From: an uncultured Alphaproteobacteria bacterium
GTDB lineage: Bacteria; Pseudomonadota; Alphaproteobacteria; RF32; CAG-239
Reading direction: 5' to 3'
Length of the DNA stretch: 64,000 nt
Assembly: GCA_944393225.1 (NCBI GenBank)
Contig: CALXZK010000004.1
Location: 1 to 64,000, forward strand
The notes under the pieces are model-generated. The model ran no database searches, was not told the origin of the DNA, and saw nothing but the letters and a program-made list of their open reading frames with translations. A program made the translations under genes and the position numbers. Numbering within the stretch: the first letter of the stretch is position 1; every line of letters begins with the position of its first letter. Positions 1 through 8,266 of this stretch are shown piece after piece.

Positions 1-1
1 T

Positions 2-37
2 GCTTTGTTGGATCATATAGCAAAAGAAATACGCTAA
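2..37 (+). CDS. 3' end of an unidentified gene (partial)
   Basis: One frame entering from the left edge reads ALLDHIAKEIR and stops at TAA (35-37). Its composition is protein-like. The other open frame, ending at 55-57, is Lys/Met-rich and less convincing. Eleven residues are too few to name a family. If real, it is the last codons of a gene upstream of def on the same strand. Confidence 0.3.
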   Translation, partial: ALLDHIAKEIR

Positions 38-85
38 AAATGCTAAAAATGCAGTAAACGGGAAGCTAGAGCAATTTGGCGTCGT

Positions 86-129
86 CAAGAAAAATTCATG
101 TACCTCAGTGTACACTCAAATTTTTCTTG
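86..129 (+). terminator. Long stem-loop upstream of def
   Basis: An 11-bp outer stem (86-96 with 119-129) and a 5-bp inner stem TGTAC/GTACA (99-103 with 110-114) form a strong hairpin. The descending arm carries a T5 run. It lies between the end of the left-edge gene and the def start, so a terminator for the upstream gene is the simplest reading. A structured def leader is the alternative. Confidence 0.4.
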
Positions 130-243
130 CTCCTAAAATCACTCTATCTTCCACGTTTCTTGCATTTTTATGAAAGGAATGTGACGCTAAAGCAGTGTAA
201 AAGGTTTGCTTTGGTTTGTTGCAGAAAAAATAAAAGGAAAAAA

Positions 244-762
244 ATGGCTGTTTTGAAATTATATGAATATCCGCATCCGATTTTGAAGAAAAAAGCGCAA
301 AAGATCGAAAAAGTTGATGATGATATGCGCAAGTTTTTGGATGATATGTTGGAAACCATGTATGCCGATGCCGGTGTGGGTTTGGCTGCGCCGCAAGTTG
401 GGGTATCTCAGCGCGTGGTTGTGATTGATATTGCCCATGATGATGAAGAACCTAATCCATACTATATGGTTAATCCCGAGATTATTTGGAAATCGGAAGA
501 AAAAGTTTGTGGAGAAGAGGGATGCTTATCTGTCCCCGACCAACGTGCGGAAGTGGAGCGCTTTGCTGCCGTTAAGGTGAAATATCTGGACTATAACGGC
601 CAAGAGCAAGAACTCTTGGCGGAAGGCTTTTTAGCCATCGCCGTTCAACATGAGTTGGATCATTTGGACGGGATTCTCTATATTGACCGAATCAGTCGAT
701 TGAAGCGGCAAATGCTTTTGAAAAAACTTGACAAAATGCGTAAAGAAAAGGCTCATCAATAA
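244..762 (+). CDS. def: Peptide deformylase
   Basis: Removes the formyl group from the N-terminal methionine of nascent proteins in the cytosol. The 172-residue length is normal. All three metal-site motifs are present: GVGLAAPQ (residues 44-51), EGCLSVP (92-98, with the Cys ligand) and HELDH (136-140, two His ligands and the catalytic Glu). The start at 244 follows AAAAGGAA at a good distance and matches the family N-terminus. The frame is open upstream to 76, but those 56 residues are low-complexity and unlike any deformylase. fmt lies downstream, as is common in Alphaproteobacteria, but here the two are separated by an unrelated DHH-like gene. Confidence 0.97.
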   Translation: MAVLKLYEYPHPILKKKAQKIEKVDDDMRKFLDDMLETMYADAGVGLAAPQVGVSQRVVVIDIAHDDEEPNPYYMVNPEIIWKSEEKVCGEEGCLSVPDQRAEVERFAAVKVKYLDYNGQEQELLAEGFLAIAVQHELDHLDGILYIDRISRLKRQMLLKKLDKMRKEKAHQ

Positions 763-765
763 GAT

Positions 766-792
766 GGGCTTTTTTTATATATAAAAAAGCCC
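766..792. terminator. Terminator after def
   Basis: GGGCTTTTTT pairs with AAAAAAGCCC directly after the def stop codon. The arm symmetry makes it usable on either strand. Confidence 0.6.
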
Positions 793-926
793 AAAATAGA
801 CAAAAATATTCTTCTTGCGAGAGAGGCAAATTTATGGTATTATCTTTTCTTGTAAATATAAATCTTTGTTAATTATTGTGTTCTGAATCATATGTAAGAA
901 AATGATTCGTATTGAAAAGATGATTT

Positions 927-1110
927 GAAAAAATTTGAGTGTTGCAAAGCTAGCAACCGCCCAACGAGCGAAGTATAGTACCTCAGGGACCTGAAAACAA
1001 ATTTGTCAAACATTTTGAGTAGAACGAAAGCCATTTTCCCAGGGATGATGCAGGTTTTTAACATAAACTCCGACTGAGATTCGAAAGAAGGTAAAGTTAG
1101 GAGTTGCACT
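927..1110 (+). other. Long GC-richer leader upstream of the DHH-like gene
   Basis: There is no credible gene between 793 and 1110. From about 927 the sequence becomes richer in G and C and contains short complementary blocks: GTTGC/GCAAC at 941-957, TCAGG/CCTGA near 983-994, and a palindromic ACAAATTTGT. It ends in AGGAG before the ATG at 1111. It could be a structured 5' UTR, but it matches no riboswitch consensus that I can recall. Confidence 0.35.
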
Positions 1111-2076
1111 ATGGCAAATCTAACCATAGCTTTTGTACAGGATATTGAAACAGTAAGAGATTTAGTGAAGCAAGGGTTCTGTCCCGTTGAATGCTCCTTC
1201 GGGGGTATTTCCGTTTGTGACGAGCTTGAGCTCGATCACCACGGGTCAAAGTCTCATTTGGAGTCCGTTGCAATACGGGCATACCGTGATTTCTTTGGCA
1301 AACGAGCATCAGATCCACGCTTTGTCGTAAACCATATTGATGCAGACAGCATCTTTGCGGTTGCGTCTCTTGCAGGGCTTTTGCCATACCCCAATCAAGA
1401 AAACTTCAAAAAAGAGTTTAAAACTCCGGCTTGGGGACAGGATTTATTACCACTGGCTCAGACCATTGCGATAATGGATACTGATCCAATCGGTCGCGAT
1501 ATCATTGCGATGCCAATGGGTTCAGTTCTTGCAGCATGGAATTCTCTCTTTGGAGTGAATGCCAGTGATGAAATTTCTGCGTATGCTGGAATCGAAGGCT
1601 TTCGCAGATTGTTAACACTGCCATCAGCTAAGGTTTTTGTAGCCGCCGCTGAAAATGCAGAAAATCAGCGTCGTGATGCTGCTCTTACTGACCTTCGCGA
1701 ACGAGGCGAAAAAGTTGGTGCGGTGATGACCATTAAGCAAAGCCGCGTGTTTGGCTTCGATGTATGGTATCAGCGCAATGTTGAAGCCGGTGCTCCGAAC
1801 GAAGTCACAGGTTGGGATAACCCAATCGTGATATCTTGGCTTGAAGGTCCCGAGAATATCACAATGGCGACACCTAACAAGGCCGTGGCAGAAGAGCTTC
1901 TCGGAGAGGGAGGCTTAATGAACGTCTTTAAGGCGCTCAACGAAGCCTACGGACTTGCTGAAGGTAGCGGCTTCGGTGGTCGTGAGACCATCGGTGGATC
2001 GCCTCGCGGTCAAAAAATGACCGAAGCTGACCTTGCCAAAGCGGTTTCTGTTCTTAATCAACTGATGAAGAAATAA
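1111..2076 (+). CDS. DHH-like phosphoesterase-family protein with permuted motifs
   Basis: A 321-residue soluble protein without signal peptide. It shows DHH at residues 42-44, a HIDADS block at 75-80 resembling DHH motif I (HxDxDG), an IMDTDP block at 121-126 resembling motif II, and a glycine-rich segment at 285-300 (GFGG, GGSPRG) recalling the DHHA1 substrate loop. In classical DHH enzymes the HxDxD block precedes DHH, so the order here looks permuted. The family assignment is inference. A phosphodiesterase or nuclease acting on nucleotides or short RNA would be expected. Base composition is clearly GC-richer than its neighbours (about 50% in sampled lines), which suggests transfer. The SD AGGAG precedes the ATG. 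Confidence 0.6.
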   Translation: MANLTIAFVQDIETVRDLVKQGFCPVECSFGGISVCDELELDHHGSKSHLESVAIRAYRDFFGKRASDPRFVVNHIDADSIFAVASLAGLLPYPNQENFKKEFKTPAWGQDLLPLAQTIAIMDTDPIGRDIIAMPMGSVLAAWNSLFGVNASDEISAYAGIEGFRRLLTLPSAKVFVAAAENAENQRRDAALTDLRERGEKVGAVMTIKQSRVFGFDVWYQRNVEAGAPNEVTGWDNPIVISWLEGPENITMATPNKAVAEELLGEGGLMNVFKALNEAYGLAEGSGFGGRETIGGSPRGQKMTEADLAKAVSVLNQLMKK

Positions 2077-2096
2077 TCTTTACTCATCAGTTGGAA

Positions 2097-2126
2097 AGAG
2101 AGGTGTTTTTACACCTCTCTTTTTTT
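2097..2126 (+). terminator. Rho-independent terminator
   Basis: Perfect 10-bp stem AGAGAGGTGT/ACACCTCTCT with a T4 loop followed by a T run, just after the DHH-like gene. Confidence 0.9.
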
Positions 2127-2128
2127 GT

Positions 2129-2383
2129 TTATTTTTCGTAATTATTTCCATTAATCAGATTGGTGATGAGCTCTTTGTTGGTATCTTTGTTTGCTTTTAT
2201 CTTCTTTATCAGCGGTAAAACATTTTTTGTTTCATAGGCTTGTTTATCCGGATTATAAATTGCAAAAGTGAACATGTTTTTTAAGCATTTCAAATATGTT
2301 TCATTGCTTGTATCAATATTCAAAACAGGGGTTTGTTTGGCATGCGTGAGTGTTAATCTTTCCAGATGGTTTTGGCCATTTAT
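2129..2383 (-). pseudogene. Small unknown protein, possibly with a lost start codon
   Basis: The frame encodes about 84 residues of normal composition and ends at 2129. It reaches back to an in-frame stop with no ATG, GTG or CTG in a good position. The best SD (AAAAGGA, on the minus strand near 2388-2394) is spaced correctly for an ATA codon at 2383-2381, as if ATG had become ATA. One base away, an out-of-frame ATG (2379) opens only MAKTIWKD and then stops. An internal TTG (2323) would give 64 residues but has no SD. It may be a recently inactivated gene or a rare ATA start. I do not recognise the family. Confidence 0.4.
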
Positions 2384-2502
2384 TTTTTCCTTTTAACATC
2401 TTTATATTAGCAGATTTTAGAGTGAAAAGAAAGTTTAATTTTGCTTGCTTATTTATTGAAAATTTCTAAAATAAAGCAAATTGAAATAGGAGATTGAAGA
2501 TT

Positions 2503-3420
2503 ATGAAAGTTGTTTTTATGGGAACACCGGATTTTTCCGTTCCGGTTTTGGAAAACTTGGTTAAAGAACACGAGGTTGTATGTGTTTATACTCGCGCCCC
2601 CAAAGAAGCCGGTCGCGGTCAAAAAGAAACTAAAACACCGGTACATCTGAAAGCCGAAGAGCTCGGAATTGAAGTGCGTACACCTAAAACTTTGCGTAAT
2701 GCTGAAGAACAACAAAAATTTAAAAATCTTCAAGCAGATATTGCAGTTGTTGTTGCTTATGGATTGATTTTGCCTAAAGAAGTGTTAAGCGCTTGCCCTA
2801 ACGGATGTTTGAATATTCATGCTTCTTTGTTACCGCGTTGGCGCGGTGCAGCTCCAATTCAACGCGCAATTGAAATGGGAGATGAAAAGTCCGGCGTAAC
2901 CATTATGCAGATGGACGAGGGGCTTGATACCGGTGATATGCTTCTCAAAAAAGAAGTGGAAATTACCGATACCACCACAGGCGGCGAACTTCATGACGCC
3001 CTCTCTCAAATGGGGGCAGATTTGATTATGGAAGCTCTGCGCAACTATTCTTCACTCAAACATGAAAAACAAGATGAAGCTCTTACTTGCTATGCTTCTA
3101 AATTGGAAAAAGAAGAAACTCACCTAGACTTTTCGCAATCAGCAGAAGTTTTAGAGCGCAAAATCAGAGCTTTTAATCCGTTTCCGTCAACCTATTTCGA
3201 ATATAAAAGTGAGCGTTTCAAAGTGCATGAAGCCGAAGCCCTTATGGCAGATTCCGGTTATGCTGCCGGAACAATTATTCCAAACGACAGCGGTTTGTTG
3301 ATTGCTTGCGGAGAAGGTATGCTTTTTGTTACCAAAATTCAACGTCAGGGCAAAAAAGCCATGTCGATTGAAGAGCTTTTACGCGGCTTTCAATTTACAC
3401 CCGATGAAATGGTGGCTTAA
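2503..3420 (+). CDS. fmt: Methionyl-tRNA formyltransferase
   Basis: Formylates initiator Met-tRNA using 10-formyl-THF, supplying the group later removed by Def. The 305 residues begin with the VVFMGTPDFSVPVL signature. The formyl-transfer core NIHASLLPRWRGAAPIQ with the catalytic Asn/His lies near residue 108, and an OB-like C-terminal domain follows. The start at 2503 is chosen because AGGAG sits 10 nt upstream. An in-frame TTG at 2494 is only 1 nt from that SD. Confidence 0.97.
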   Translation: MKVVFMGTPDFSVPVLENLVKEHEVVCVYTRAPKEAGRGQKETKTPVHLKAEELGIEVRTPKTLRNAEEQQKFKNLQADIAVVVAYGLILPKEVLSACPNGCLNIHASLLPRWRGAAPIQRAIEMGDEKSGVTIMQMDEGLDTGDMLLKKEVEITDTTTGGELHDALSQMGADLIMEALRNYSSLKHEKQDEALTCYASKLEKEETHLDFSQSAEVLERKIRAFNPFPSTYFEYKSERFKVHEAEALMADSGYAAGTIIPNDSGLLIACGEGMLFVTKIQRQGKKAMSIEELLRGFQFTPDEMVA

Positions 3421-3446
3421 TTGCAATAATCTGCAAAAATATGTGT

Positions 3447-3490
3447 GTCGTGAAGTGAAAAAAATTCTTGTCCTTCACGACATTTTTTTT
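3447..3490 (+). terminator. Terminator after fmt
   Basis: GTCGTGAAG (3447-3455) pairs with CTTCACGAC (3473-3481) and is followed by eight T residues. Confidence 0.9.
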
Positions 3491-3527
3491 ATACTAAATC
3501 CATTGTTAAAATTTTTGGAGAAAGATT

Positions 3528-4877
3528 ATGGGAAATAAATTGTTTGGAACCGATGGCGTTCGCGGTGTGGCAAATGTTTATCCGATGACGGCAGATTTTG
3601 CCATGAAGTTGGCTTTGGCTTGCGCCGAAACAGTTTGCAAAAACAAAAAACGTGTTGCCATCGGTAAAGATACACGCATTTCCGGAGATATGCTTGAGGC
3701 AGCTCTTTCTGCCGGTTTTACCGCCAAAGGAATTGATGTTATTCGCTTAGGCGTTCTCCCGACACCGGCCGTTACCACCGTGACCCCGATGCTCGACGTT
3801 GATATGTCGGTGATGATTACGGCTTCTCATAATCCTTACAAAGACAACGGCATAAAATTGATTGCTGCCGATGGCGAAAAGTTTGCCGACACTGTTACTG
3901 CCGAACTTGAAGCTAAAATTGAAGCAAATAATTTTTCTTATGATGAAGATGCTTTGGGCAAAATTAAAGACGACCACAAGGCTATTGATGAATATGTTAA
4001 AATTGCCAAATCTACCATGAAAGCCGGTACAAATCTAAAAGGTTTGAAAATTGTTTTAGATTGTGCCAATGGTGTATTTTCGCAAATTATGCCCGAAGTT
4101 TACAAAGAACTCAGCGCAGAAATCGTCACTTTAGCTTGTTCTCCTAACGGTTTGAATATTAATAAAGATTGTGGCTCAATGCATCCGCAAAGTATGATGG
4201 AGAAAGTTAAAGAAGTTAAAGCTGATTTAGGTATTGCCGTTGACGGTGACGGCGACAGAATCATTGTTTGCAACAATAATGGTGAAAAGGTTGCTTCCGA
4301 ACAAATTATTGCTTTTCTGGCTCAAAATATGCAACTTAACGGTCGCGCGGTTGTTTCCACCGTACTCTCCAATACTGGTCTGGAACGCTTTGTTAAAGAA
4401 GGGCTGAAACTTCCTTATTACAGCACACCGGTCGGTGAACGTCATGTGGTTGCCAAGATGAAAGAAATTAACGGTGCTGTCGGCGGTGAAGAGTCCGGTC
4501 ACGTGGTGGCTTATGATTATTGTAAATCAGGTGATGCACTCATCGTTTCTTTGCTCATTTGCCAATATCTCTTAAAAGCAAACAAAAAAATGAGCGAAAT
4601 TTTTCCGATTTTTGCTATGGATCCGTTTGAGTTTGTGAGCTTGCGTTTTGGCTCTCGCGAACAAGTTAAAGAAGTGGTGAAATTGCCTGAGATTTTGAAG
4701 TTGATAGAAGAACAAAAAAGCTTGCTCGGAGATGAGGGCAGAGTGGTTATTCACCCCTCCGGAACAGAACCTCTCGTTCGCGTTTGGGTGAGCGGCAAAA
4801 ACGCTGAAAAAGTTAAAGCTATTCATACAACTTTGGTTAATGCTTTCAGCAAACTTCAACAACAAAATGTTGCTTAA
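3528..4877 (+). CDS. glmM: Phosphoglucosamine mutase
   Basis: Interconverts glucosamine-6-phosphate and glucosamine-1-phosphate for UDP-GlcNAc, peptidoglycan and LPS synthesis. The 449-residue length is typical. It has GTDGVRGVAN at the N-terminus, the phosphoserine loop TASHNP near residue 100, the metal-binding DGDGDR near 243, the sugar-binding GEESGH near 325 and the C-terminal phosphate loop HPSGTEPLVRV. The SD TTGGAGAAAG precedes the ATG. It is its own unit, bounded on the left by the fmt terminator. Confidence 0.97.
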   Translation: MGNKLFGTDGVRGVANVYPMTADFAMKLALACAETVCKNKKRVAIGKDTRISGDMLEAALSAGFTAKGIDVIRLGVLPTPAVTTVTPMLDVDMSVMITASHNPYKDNGIKLIAADGEKFADTVTAELEAKIEANNFSYDEDALGKIKDDHKAIDEYVKIAKSTMKAGTNLKGLKIVLDCANGVFSQIMPEVYKELSAEIVTLACSPNGLNINKDCGSMHPQSMMEKVKEVKADLGIAVDGDGDRIIVCNNNGEKVASEQIIAFLAQNMQLNGRAVVSTVLSNTGLERFVKEGLKLPYYSTPVGERHVVAKMKEINGAVGGEESGHVVAYDYCKSGDALIVSLLICQYLLKANKKMSEIFPIFAMDPFEFVSLRFGSREQVKEVVKLPEILKLIEEQKSLLGDEGRVVIHPSGTEPLVRVWVSGKNAEKVKAIHTTLVNAFSKLQQQNVA

Positions 4878-4942
4878 ACTTTTGTTTACTTTCTGAGCGT
4901 ATAATAAATTTTGTAATGTGAATTTTAGGGAGCTTTTCTCTT

Positions 4943-5161
4943 ATGGTTTATGATAAAGATAATGCTAATTTGGATTGGCAAAGAAATTTGAAACCGGCTA
5001 CTCAACCTCAAGCACGCGGTAATCAAATTTTGGTTAGTTATACGCTCAGAAAAAATGAAAATCCGGTGTTTAAAACCGCTACAACACGTTGTGTTTGGCC
5101 AACATCTATTATGGCCAGCGATAGCCGTGTGTTTAGCCGTCGTCTTACCGTTAAGGCATAG
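4943..5161 (+). CDS. Small hypothetical protein
   Basis: 72 residues, basic and soluble, without signal peptide. The C-terminal half (TTRCVWPTSIMASDSR) is rich in Ser, Arg and Thr. GGGAG lies upstream of the ATG. It is followed after 5 nt by a small membrane-protein gene, so the two are probably cotranscribed. I do not recognise the family. Confidence 0.6.
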   Translation: MVYDKDNANLDWQRNLKPATQPQARGNQILVSYTLRKNENPVFKTATTRCVWPTSIMASDSRVFSRRLTVKA

Positions 5162-5166
5162 AAAAT

Positions 5167-5487
5167 ATGATTAAAGGCATTTTAGCCCTTTTTAGAACCG
5201 GTATTATTTTTGATCCGTTCGTTTTGTTCGGAATTGTGATGGGTTTTATTACCGCTCTGTCGCCTAATCAAGAAACTATGGAGATTCTTTATAAGCAAAA
5301 CAGTTTTTATTTGCTGATTTTGCTGCTTGCTTTTTTATATAACTATTTTGTGAAAAAAGTTTTTAAAGACGATGGCTATACGCCTGACTATGCGCGCATG
5401 GCTTTTAATATTGTTTTATCTGTGGTGAAATTTATTATTTCTTGTGCGCTCAGTATTGTTTTTGTACTGATGCTGTTTTCTTTTTAG
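5167..5487 (+). CDS. Small membrane protein
   Basis: 106 residues with three apparent hydrophobic helices (about residues 12-32, 46-65 and 82-104) and a charged loop (KKVFKDDGYTPDYAR) between the second and third. Its start is 5 nt after the preceding stop, suggesting translational coupling. Function unknown. Confidence 0.65.
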   Translation: MIKGILALFRTGIIFDPFVLFGIVMGFITALSPNQETMEILYKQNSFYLLILLLAFLYNYFVKKVFKDDGYTPDYARMAFNIVLSVVKFIISCALSIVFVLMLFSF

Positions 5488-5495
5488 ATTAAGCC

Positions 5496-5672
5496 TTAAA
5501 CTAAAATATCTAATGCATGCTCGGAAGAAGCCATGGTTGCAGCCATTTGTTCCGTAGCTTCGGTAAGTAGGTCGGTGACTTGTTGTTGCATTTCGATATT
5601 GGTTTTAATCAGAGACATTTGCATCTGCTGAACAGAAAGCATATAATTGCTTATAGCGCCTAATGATGACAT
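5496..5672 (-). CDS. 58-residue helical protein, possibly YjfB-like
   Basis: Starts at ATG 5672 behind a strong AAGGAGAT and stops at TAA 5496. The sequence is Met/Gln-rich and helical (LSVQQMQMSLIKTN then IEMQQQVTDLL). It resembles the small putative motility protein YjfB family in size and in its Gln/Met-rich helix pair, but the match is from memory and weak. It sits tail to tail with the preceding membrane-protein gene. Confidence 0.55.
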   Translation of the reverse strand: MSSLGAISNYMLSVQQMQMSLIKTNIEMQQQVTDLLTEATEQMAATMASSEHALDILV

Positions 5673-5737
5673 CTTTATATCTCCTTTTTACTTAACTACA
5701 TCTACTAATATATCATAAAAATTAAAGAATGTTAAAC

Positions 5738-5771
5738 AAAAAAAAGAGGCTCTCGAAAGAACCTCTTTTTT
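5738..5771 (-). terminator. Terminator of the first ArsB/NhaD-like transporter gene
   Basis: AAAAAGAGG and CCTCTTTTT flank a 12-nt loop just past the transporter stop on the minus strand. Confidence 0.75.
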
Positions 5772-5787
5772 ATTGTATTTAGGCTGA

Positions 5788-7131
5788 TTACATGAAGTAT
5801 TGAATTTCCAAAAATACGGAAGCAATAAACACGCTAACCAGCATGGTCGGAATAGACCAGAGCAAGAAACCAATAAAGCTAATCGGGTGACCTTCGCGTT
5901 GAGCCATACCGGCAACAATCACGTTGGCAGAAGCACCGATCAAGGTACCGTTGCCGCCGAAGCAAGCACCCAAGGACAAAGCCCACCAAACCGGCATCAT
6001 TGCTTCTCGTCCGCCCATTGATTCTTCCATGGATTTAATCATCGGAATCATCGTGGCCACAAACGGAATGTTGTCAATGACACTGGATATAATGGCCGAT
6101 GTCCACAAGATTAAAAATGTGGCTTTTTCAATGCTGCCTTCGGTCATTTCAACAAATTTTTCGCCCATGAGAGCTAAAACTCCCGTTACTTCCAAGCCAT
6201 AAACAATGACAAACAAACCGGAGAAGAAAAAGATGGTCGTCCAGTCAACCGAACCCAAAATATTTTCTACCTTTTGTTCTCTTTCCTCATGGCTCTCGCC
6301 AATGGTATATAGCAACAACAAAACAGCGGCGCCGGCAATGGCGATTGTACCATTGGCAATATGCAAATGCTCAGCACTCATAAAACCGGCAATAACAATG
6401 AACAAAACACTCAAAGCTTTTTTAAGCAAAGATTTATCTGTAATGCAGTCTTTTTCATTGATGCTCATTACGGTTTCTTTGTTGGCTTCAGTGGTGACCA
6501 AACGCTTGCCCCATATCAAGTCAAAGCCAAAGGCCAATACCAACATCGTGACGATGACAATCGGAGTTAGCTCAAACAAAAAGTCTGAAAAAGACAGACC
6601 CAAAGATGAGCCGATTAAGATGTTTGGTGGGTCACCAATCAGGGTGGCGGTACCACCGATGTTGGCAGCAAAAATTTCCAACACCAGATAAGGATAGGGG
6701 TTGATGTTGAGTTTTCTCGTGATTTGGAAGGTGACCGGTGCAATGAGCAAAACGGTGGTCACATTATCCAAAAACGCGGAGAAAAAGGCTGTTACCAAAG
6801 CCAAAACAACAAGCAAACCTCTGGGGTTGGCATGAACTTTTTTGGCAGCCCATACGGCAACATATTGGAACATTCCGGATTTTTCGGAAATGCTGACAAT
6901 GGACATCATGCCGATAAGCAAAGCCAAAGTGTTGAAATCAATTCCTTTTAATGCAGTTTGTTGGGTCAAGATACCAGCAAAAATCATGATGCTGGCGCCA
7001 AGCAAGGCTACAATGGCTCGGTTTACTTTTTCGGTAAACAAAATCACGTAGGAAATAATTACGATAGCGACGGCAACGACCTTTGCATCTAACCCAAAAA
7101 CCAATTCAGGTATTGCGGATACATCAGACAT
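5788..7131 (-). CDS. ArsB/NhaD-superfamily (P-protein-like) ion transporter, copy 1
   Basis: A 447-residue polytopic inner-membrane protein with about 11 hydrophobic segments. Signature stretches are SAFLDNVTTVLLIAPVT, NIGGTATLIGDPPNILIG and, in the second half, SSVIDNIPFVATMIPM and ACFGGNGTLIGASANVI. These are the inverted-repeat DN and GG elements of the ion transporter superfamily. Relatives carry arsenite, Na+/H+ or organic anions, and the substrate cannot be read from sequence. A close paralogue in the same orientation lies at 8882-10231, with three small plus-strand genes between the two. Confidence 0.85.
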   Translation of the reverse strand: MSDVSAIPELVFGLDAKVVAVAIVIISYVILFTEKVNRAIVALLGASIMIFAGILTQQTALKGIDFNTLALLIGMMSIVSISEKSGMFQYVAVWAAKKVHANPRGLLVVLALVTAFFSAFLDNVTTVLLIAPVTFQITRKLNINPYPYLVLEIFAANIGGTATLIGDPPNILIGSSLGLSFSDFLFELTPIVIVTMLVLAFGFDLIWGKRLVTTEANKETVMSINEKDCITDKSLLKKALSVLFIVIAGFMSAEHLHIANGTIAIAGAAVLLLLYTIGESHEEREQKVENILGSVDWTTIFFFSGLFVIVYGLEVTGVLALMGEKFVEMTEGSIEKATFLILWTSAIISSVIDNIPFVATMIPMIKSMEESMGGREAMMPVWWALSLGACFGGNGTLIGASANVIVAGMAQREGHPISFIGFLLWSIPTMLVSVFIASVFLEIQYFM

Positions 7132-7220
7132 TTTTCTTTCCTTCTTATATGAATCTTTCTAAACACTTATTTTATATGATTATAATGCTAATATAATCTT
7201 AATTTTTAAGAATAAAAAAC

Positions 7221-7247
7221 TTGACAAAAACAACAATAAGTTATACA
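7221..7247 (+). promoter_or_regulatory. Putative sigma70 promoter
   Basis: TTGACA (7221-7226) and TATACA (7242-7247) are separated by 15 nt, which is short. They would give a leader of about 44 nt before ATG 7298 with no SD. Confidence 0.5.
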
Positions 7248-7297
7248 AAAAAAACACTTTTATTAATTCTATGTTTAATTATTTAATTTTTTATCTT

Positions 7298-7786
7298 ATG
7301 GAACAAACATTTAATCCAGACGTAATAACCTATTTGGTTATTGCATGTGCTATTCTTTTTGTATTTGCAATTTCTGCAGTGTTTTTCTACGTAAAAAAAG
7401 ACAAAGAAAACAAAGCTTTGGCTTCTGAGTTCAAGAAAAAACAAACTGAACTTGAAGATGTGGTAAAAACTGTTGAAAAGACCCTCAAAGAACAAGGTGT
7501 TGCTCTTGATGAGCAAAGTGCCGAACTCGGGAAAAACAACCAGTACAACAAGGCAATGAGCCAGTTGGTTTTGGAAGAGCAGAAAACTTATCTCTACAAT
7601 GTTGCATGTACTCTTGATTCTTATATCAAGAAGAACAATCTAATGATTGAGAATGGTTTTATCTCCGCAGAGGCAGGGCAAATCAGAAATGCTCAATTAC
7701 TTGTTTTAAAAGGAAGCCTGTTGCAGTATGCTGACACTTTGGCTGCTGCATTAGCAAAAGAGCAAACAAAAATAGAAGAAGCATAA
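7298..7786 (+). CDS. N-terminally anchored coiled-coil protein (SD-less start)
   Basis: 162 residues. One membrane helix spans about residues 10-33. A basic KKDKENK stop-transfer segment follows, then a long charged helix (KKQTELEDVVKTVEKTLKEQG) likely to form a coiled coil. The start at 7298 is preferred over 7271 because it puts a short N-terminus before the helix. No SD precedes either, and the upstream bases are all A/T. The next gene follows after 20 nt. I do not recognise the family. Confidence 0.6.
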   Translation: MEQTFNPDVITYLVIACAILFVFAISAVFFYVKKDKENKALASEFKKKQTELEDVVKTVEKTLKEQGVALDEQSAELGKNNQYNKAMSQLVLEEQKTYLYNVACTLDSYIKKNNLMIENGFISAEAGQIRNAQLLVLKGSLLQYADTLAAALAKEQTKIEEA

Positions 7787-7806
7787 ACCTTTAAATCTTT
7801 AAAATT

Positions 7807-8259
7807 ATGAACAAAAAAATGTTTTATTCAGTAATAGCAATACTGATAATCGTTTTGCTATTGGTGTGTTCTTGGAAATTCGTTTTGGGCATTGTTGTAG
7901 CTTTGGCTGTGGTTTACTTTTTTGGTGAAGAAAAGGTCAAAACTTTTTTACTTAACCTTTTCAACCAGACAAAAGAAACGGTTCAGGAAGTTCACGATGA
8001 GTTCAAGAAAGAAGAAACAAATGTTGTTATTGATGGTGTTTCTATGGCTGCGACTAAACAACATGGTTGGTATCAAGTTGTTATTGTGGCCGGTGGAAAA
8101 AGCTGGTTGCTCAAACCTTCTGAAAATTCGATGATTCCAGAGGTTTTGAAAGTAGGTGCGGAAATTACCATCCGTACAACCAGAACATTGACAACTCAAG
8201 GTCTTGAATGCAAGACGATTGTTATTGCAAATGGCAAAACCTTTGAAGTAGCTGAGTAA
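7807..8259 (+). CDS. Membrane-anchored protein with a beta-rich C-terminal domain (SD-less start)
   Basis: 150 residues. A hydrophobic hairpin covers about residues 5-42. An amphipathic helix (FNQTKETVQEVHDEFKKEE) follows, then a beta-rich domain of about 75 residues (WYQVVIVAGGKSWLLKP, EITIRTTRTLTTQG). The gene follows the previous one after 20 nt and precedes a terminator, so the two form an operon. It starts without an SD behind TTTAAAATT. Function unknown. Confidence 0.6.
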   Translation: MNKKMFYSVIAILIIVLLLVCSWKFVLGIVVALAVVYFFGEEKVKTFLLNLFNQTKETVQEVHDEFKKEETNVVIDGVSMAATKQHGWYQVVIVAGGKSWLLKPSENSMIPEVLKVGAEITIRTTRTLTTQGLECKTIVIANGKTFEVAE

Positions 8260-8266
8260 AAATGAA

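Noticed and set aside
76-243. N-terminal extension of def by 56 residues
   Set aside because: The stretch is low-complexity, spans the strong hairpin at 86-129, and the ATG at 244 has the SD and the family N-terminus.
888-1127. Minus-strand 79-residue frame over the leader of the DHH-like gene
   Set aside because: No SD, random-looking composition, and it overlaps the start of the DHH-like gene.
5800-7051. Several plus-strand open frames antisense to the first transporter gene
   Set aside because: They mirror the codon pattern of the transporter on the other strand, and the same shadows recur opposite the second copy at 9012-10145. No SD or family match.
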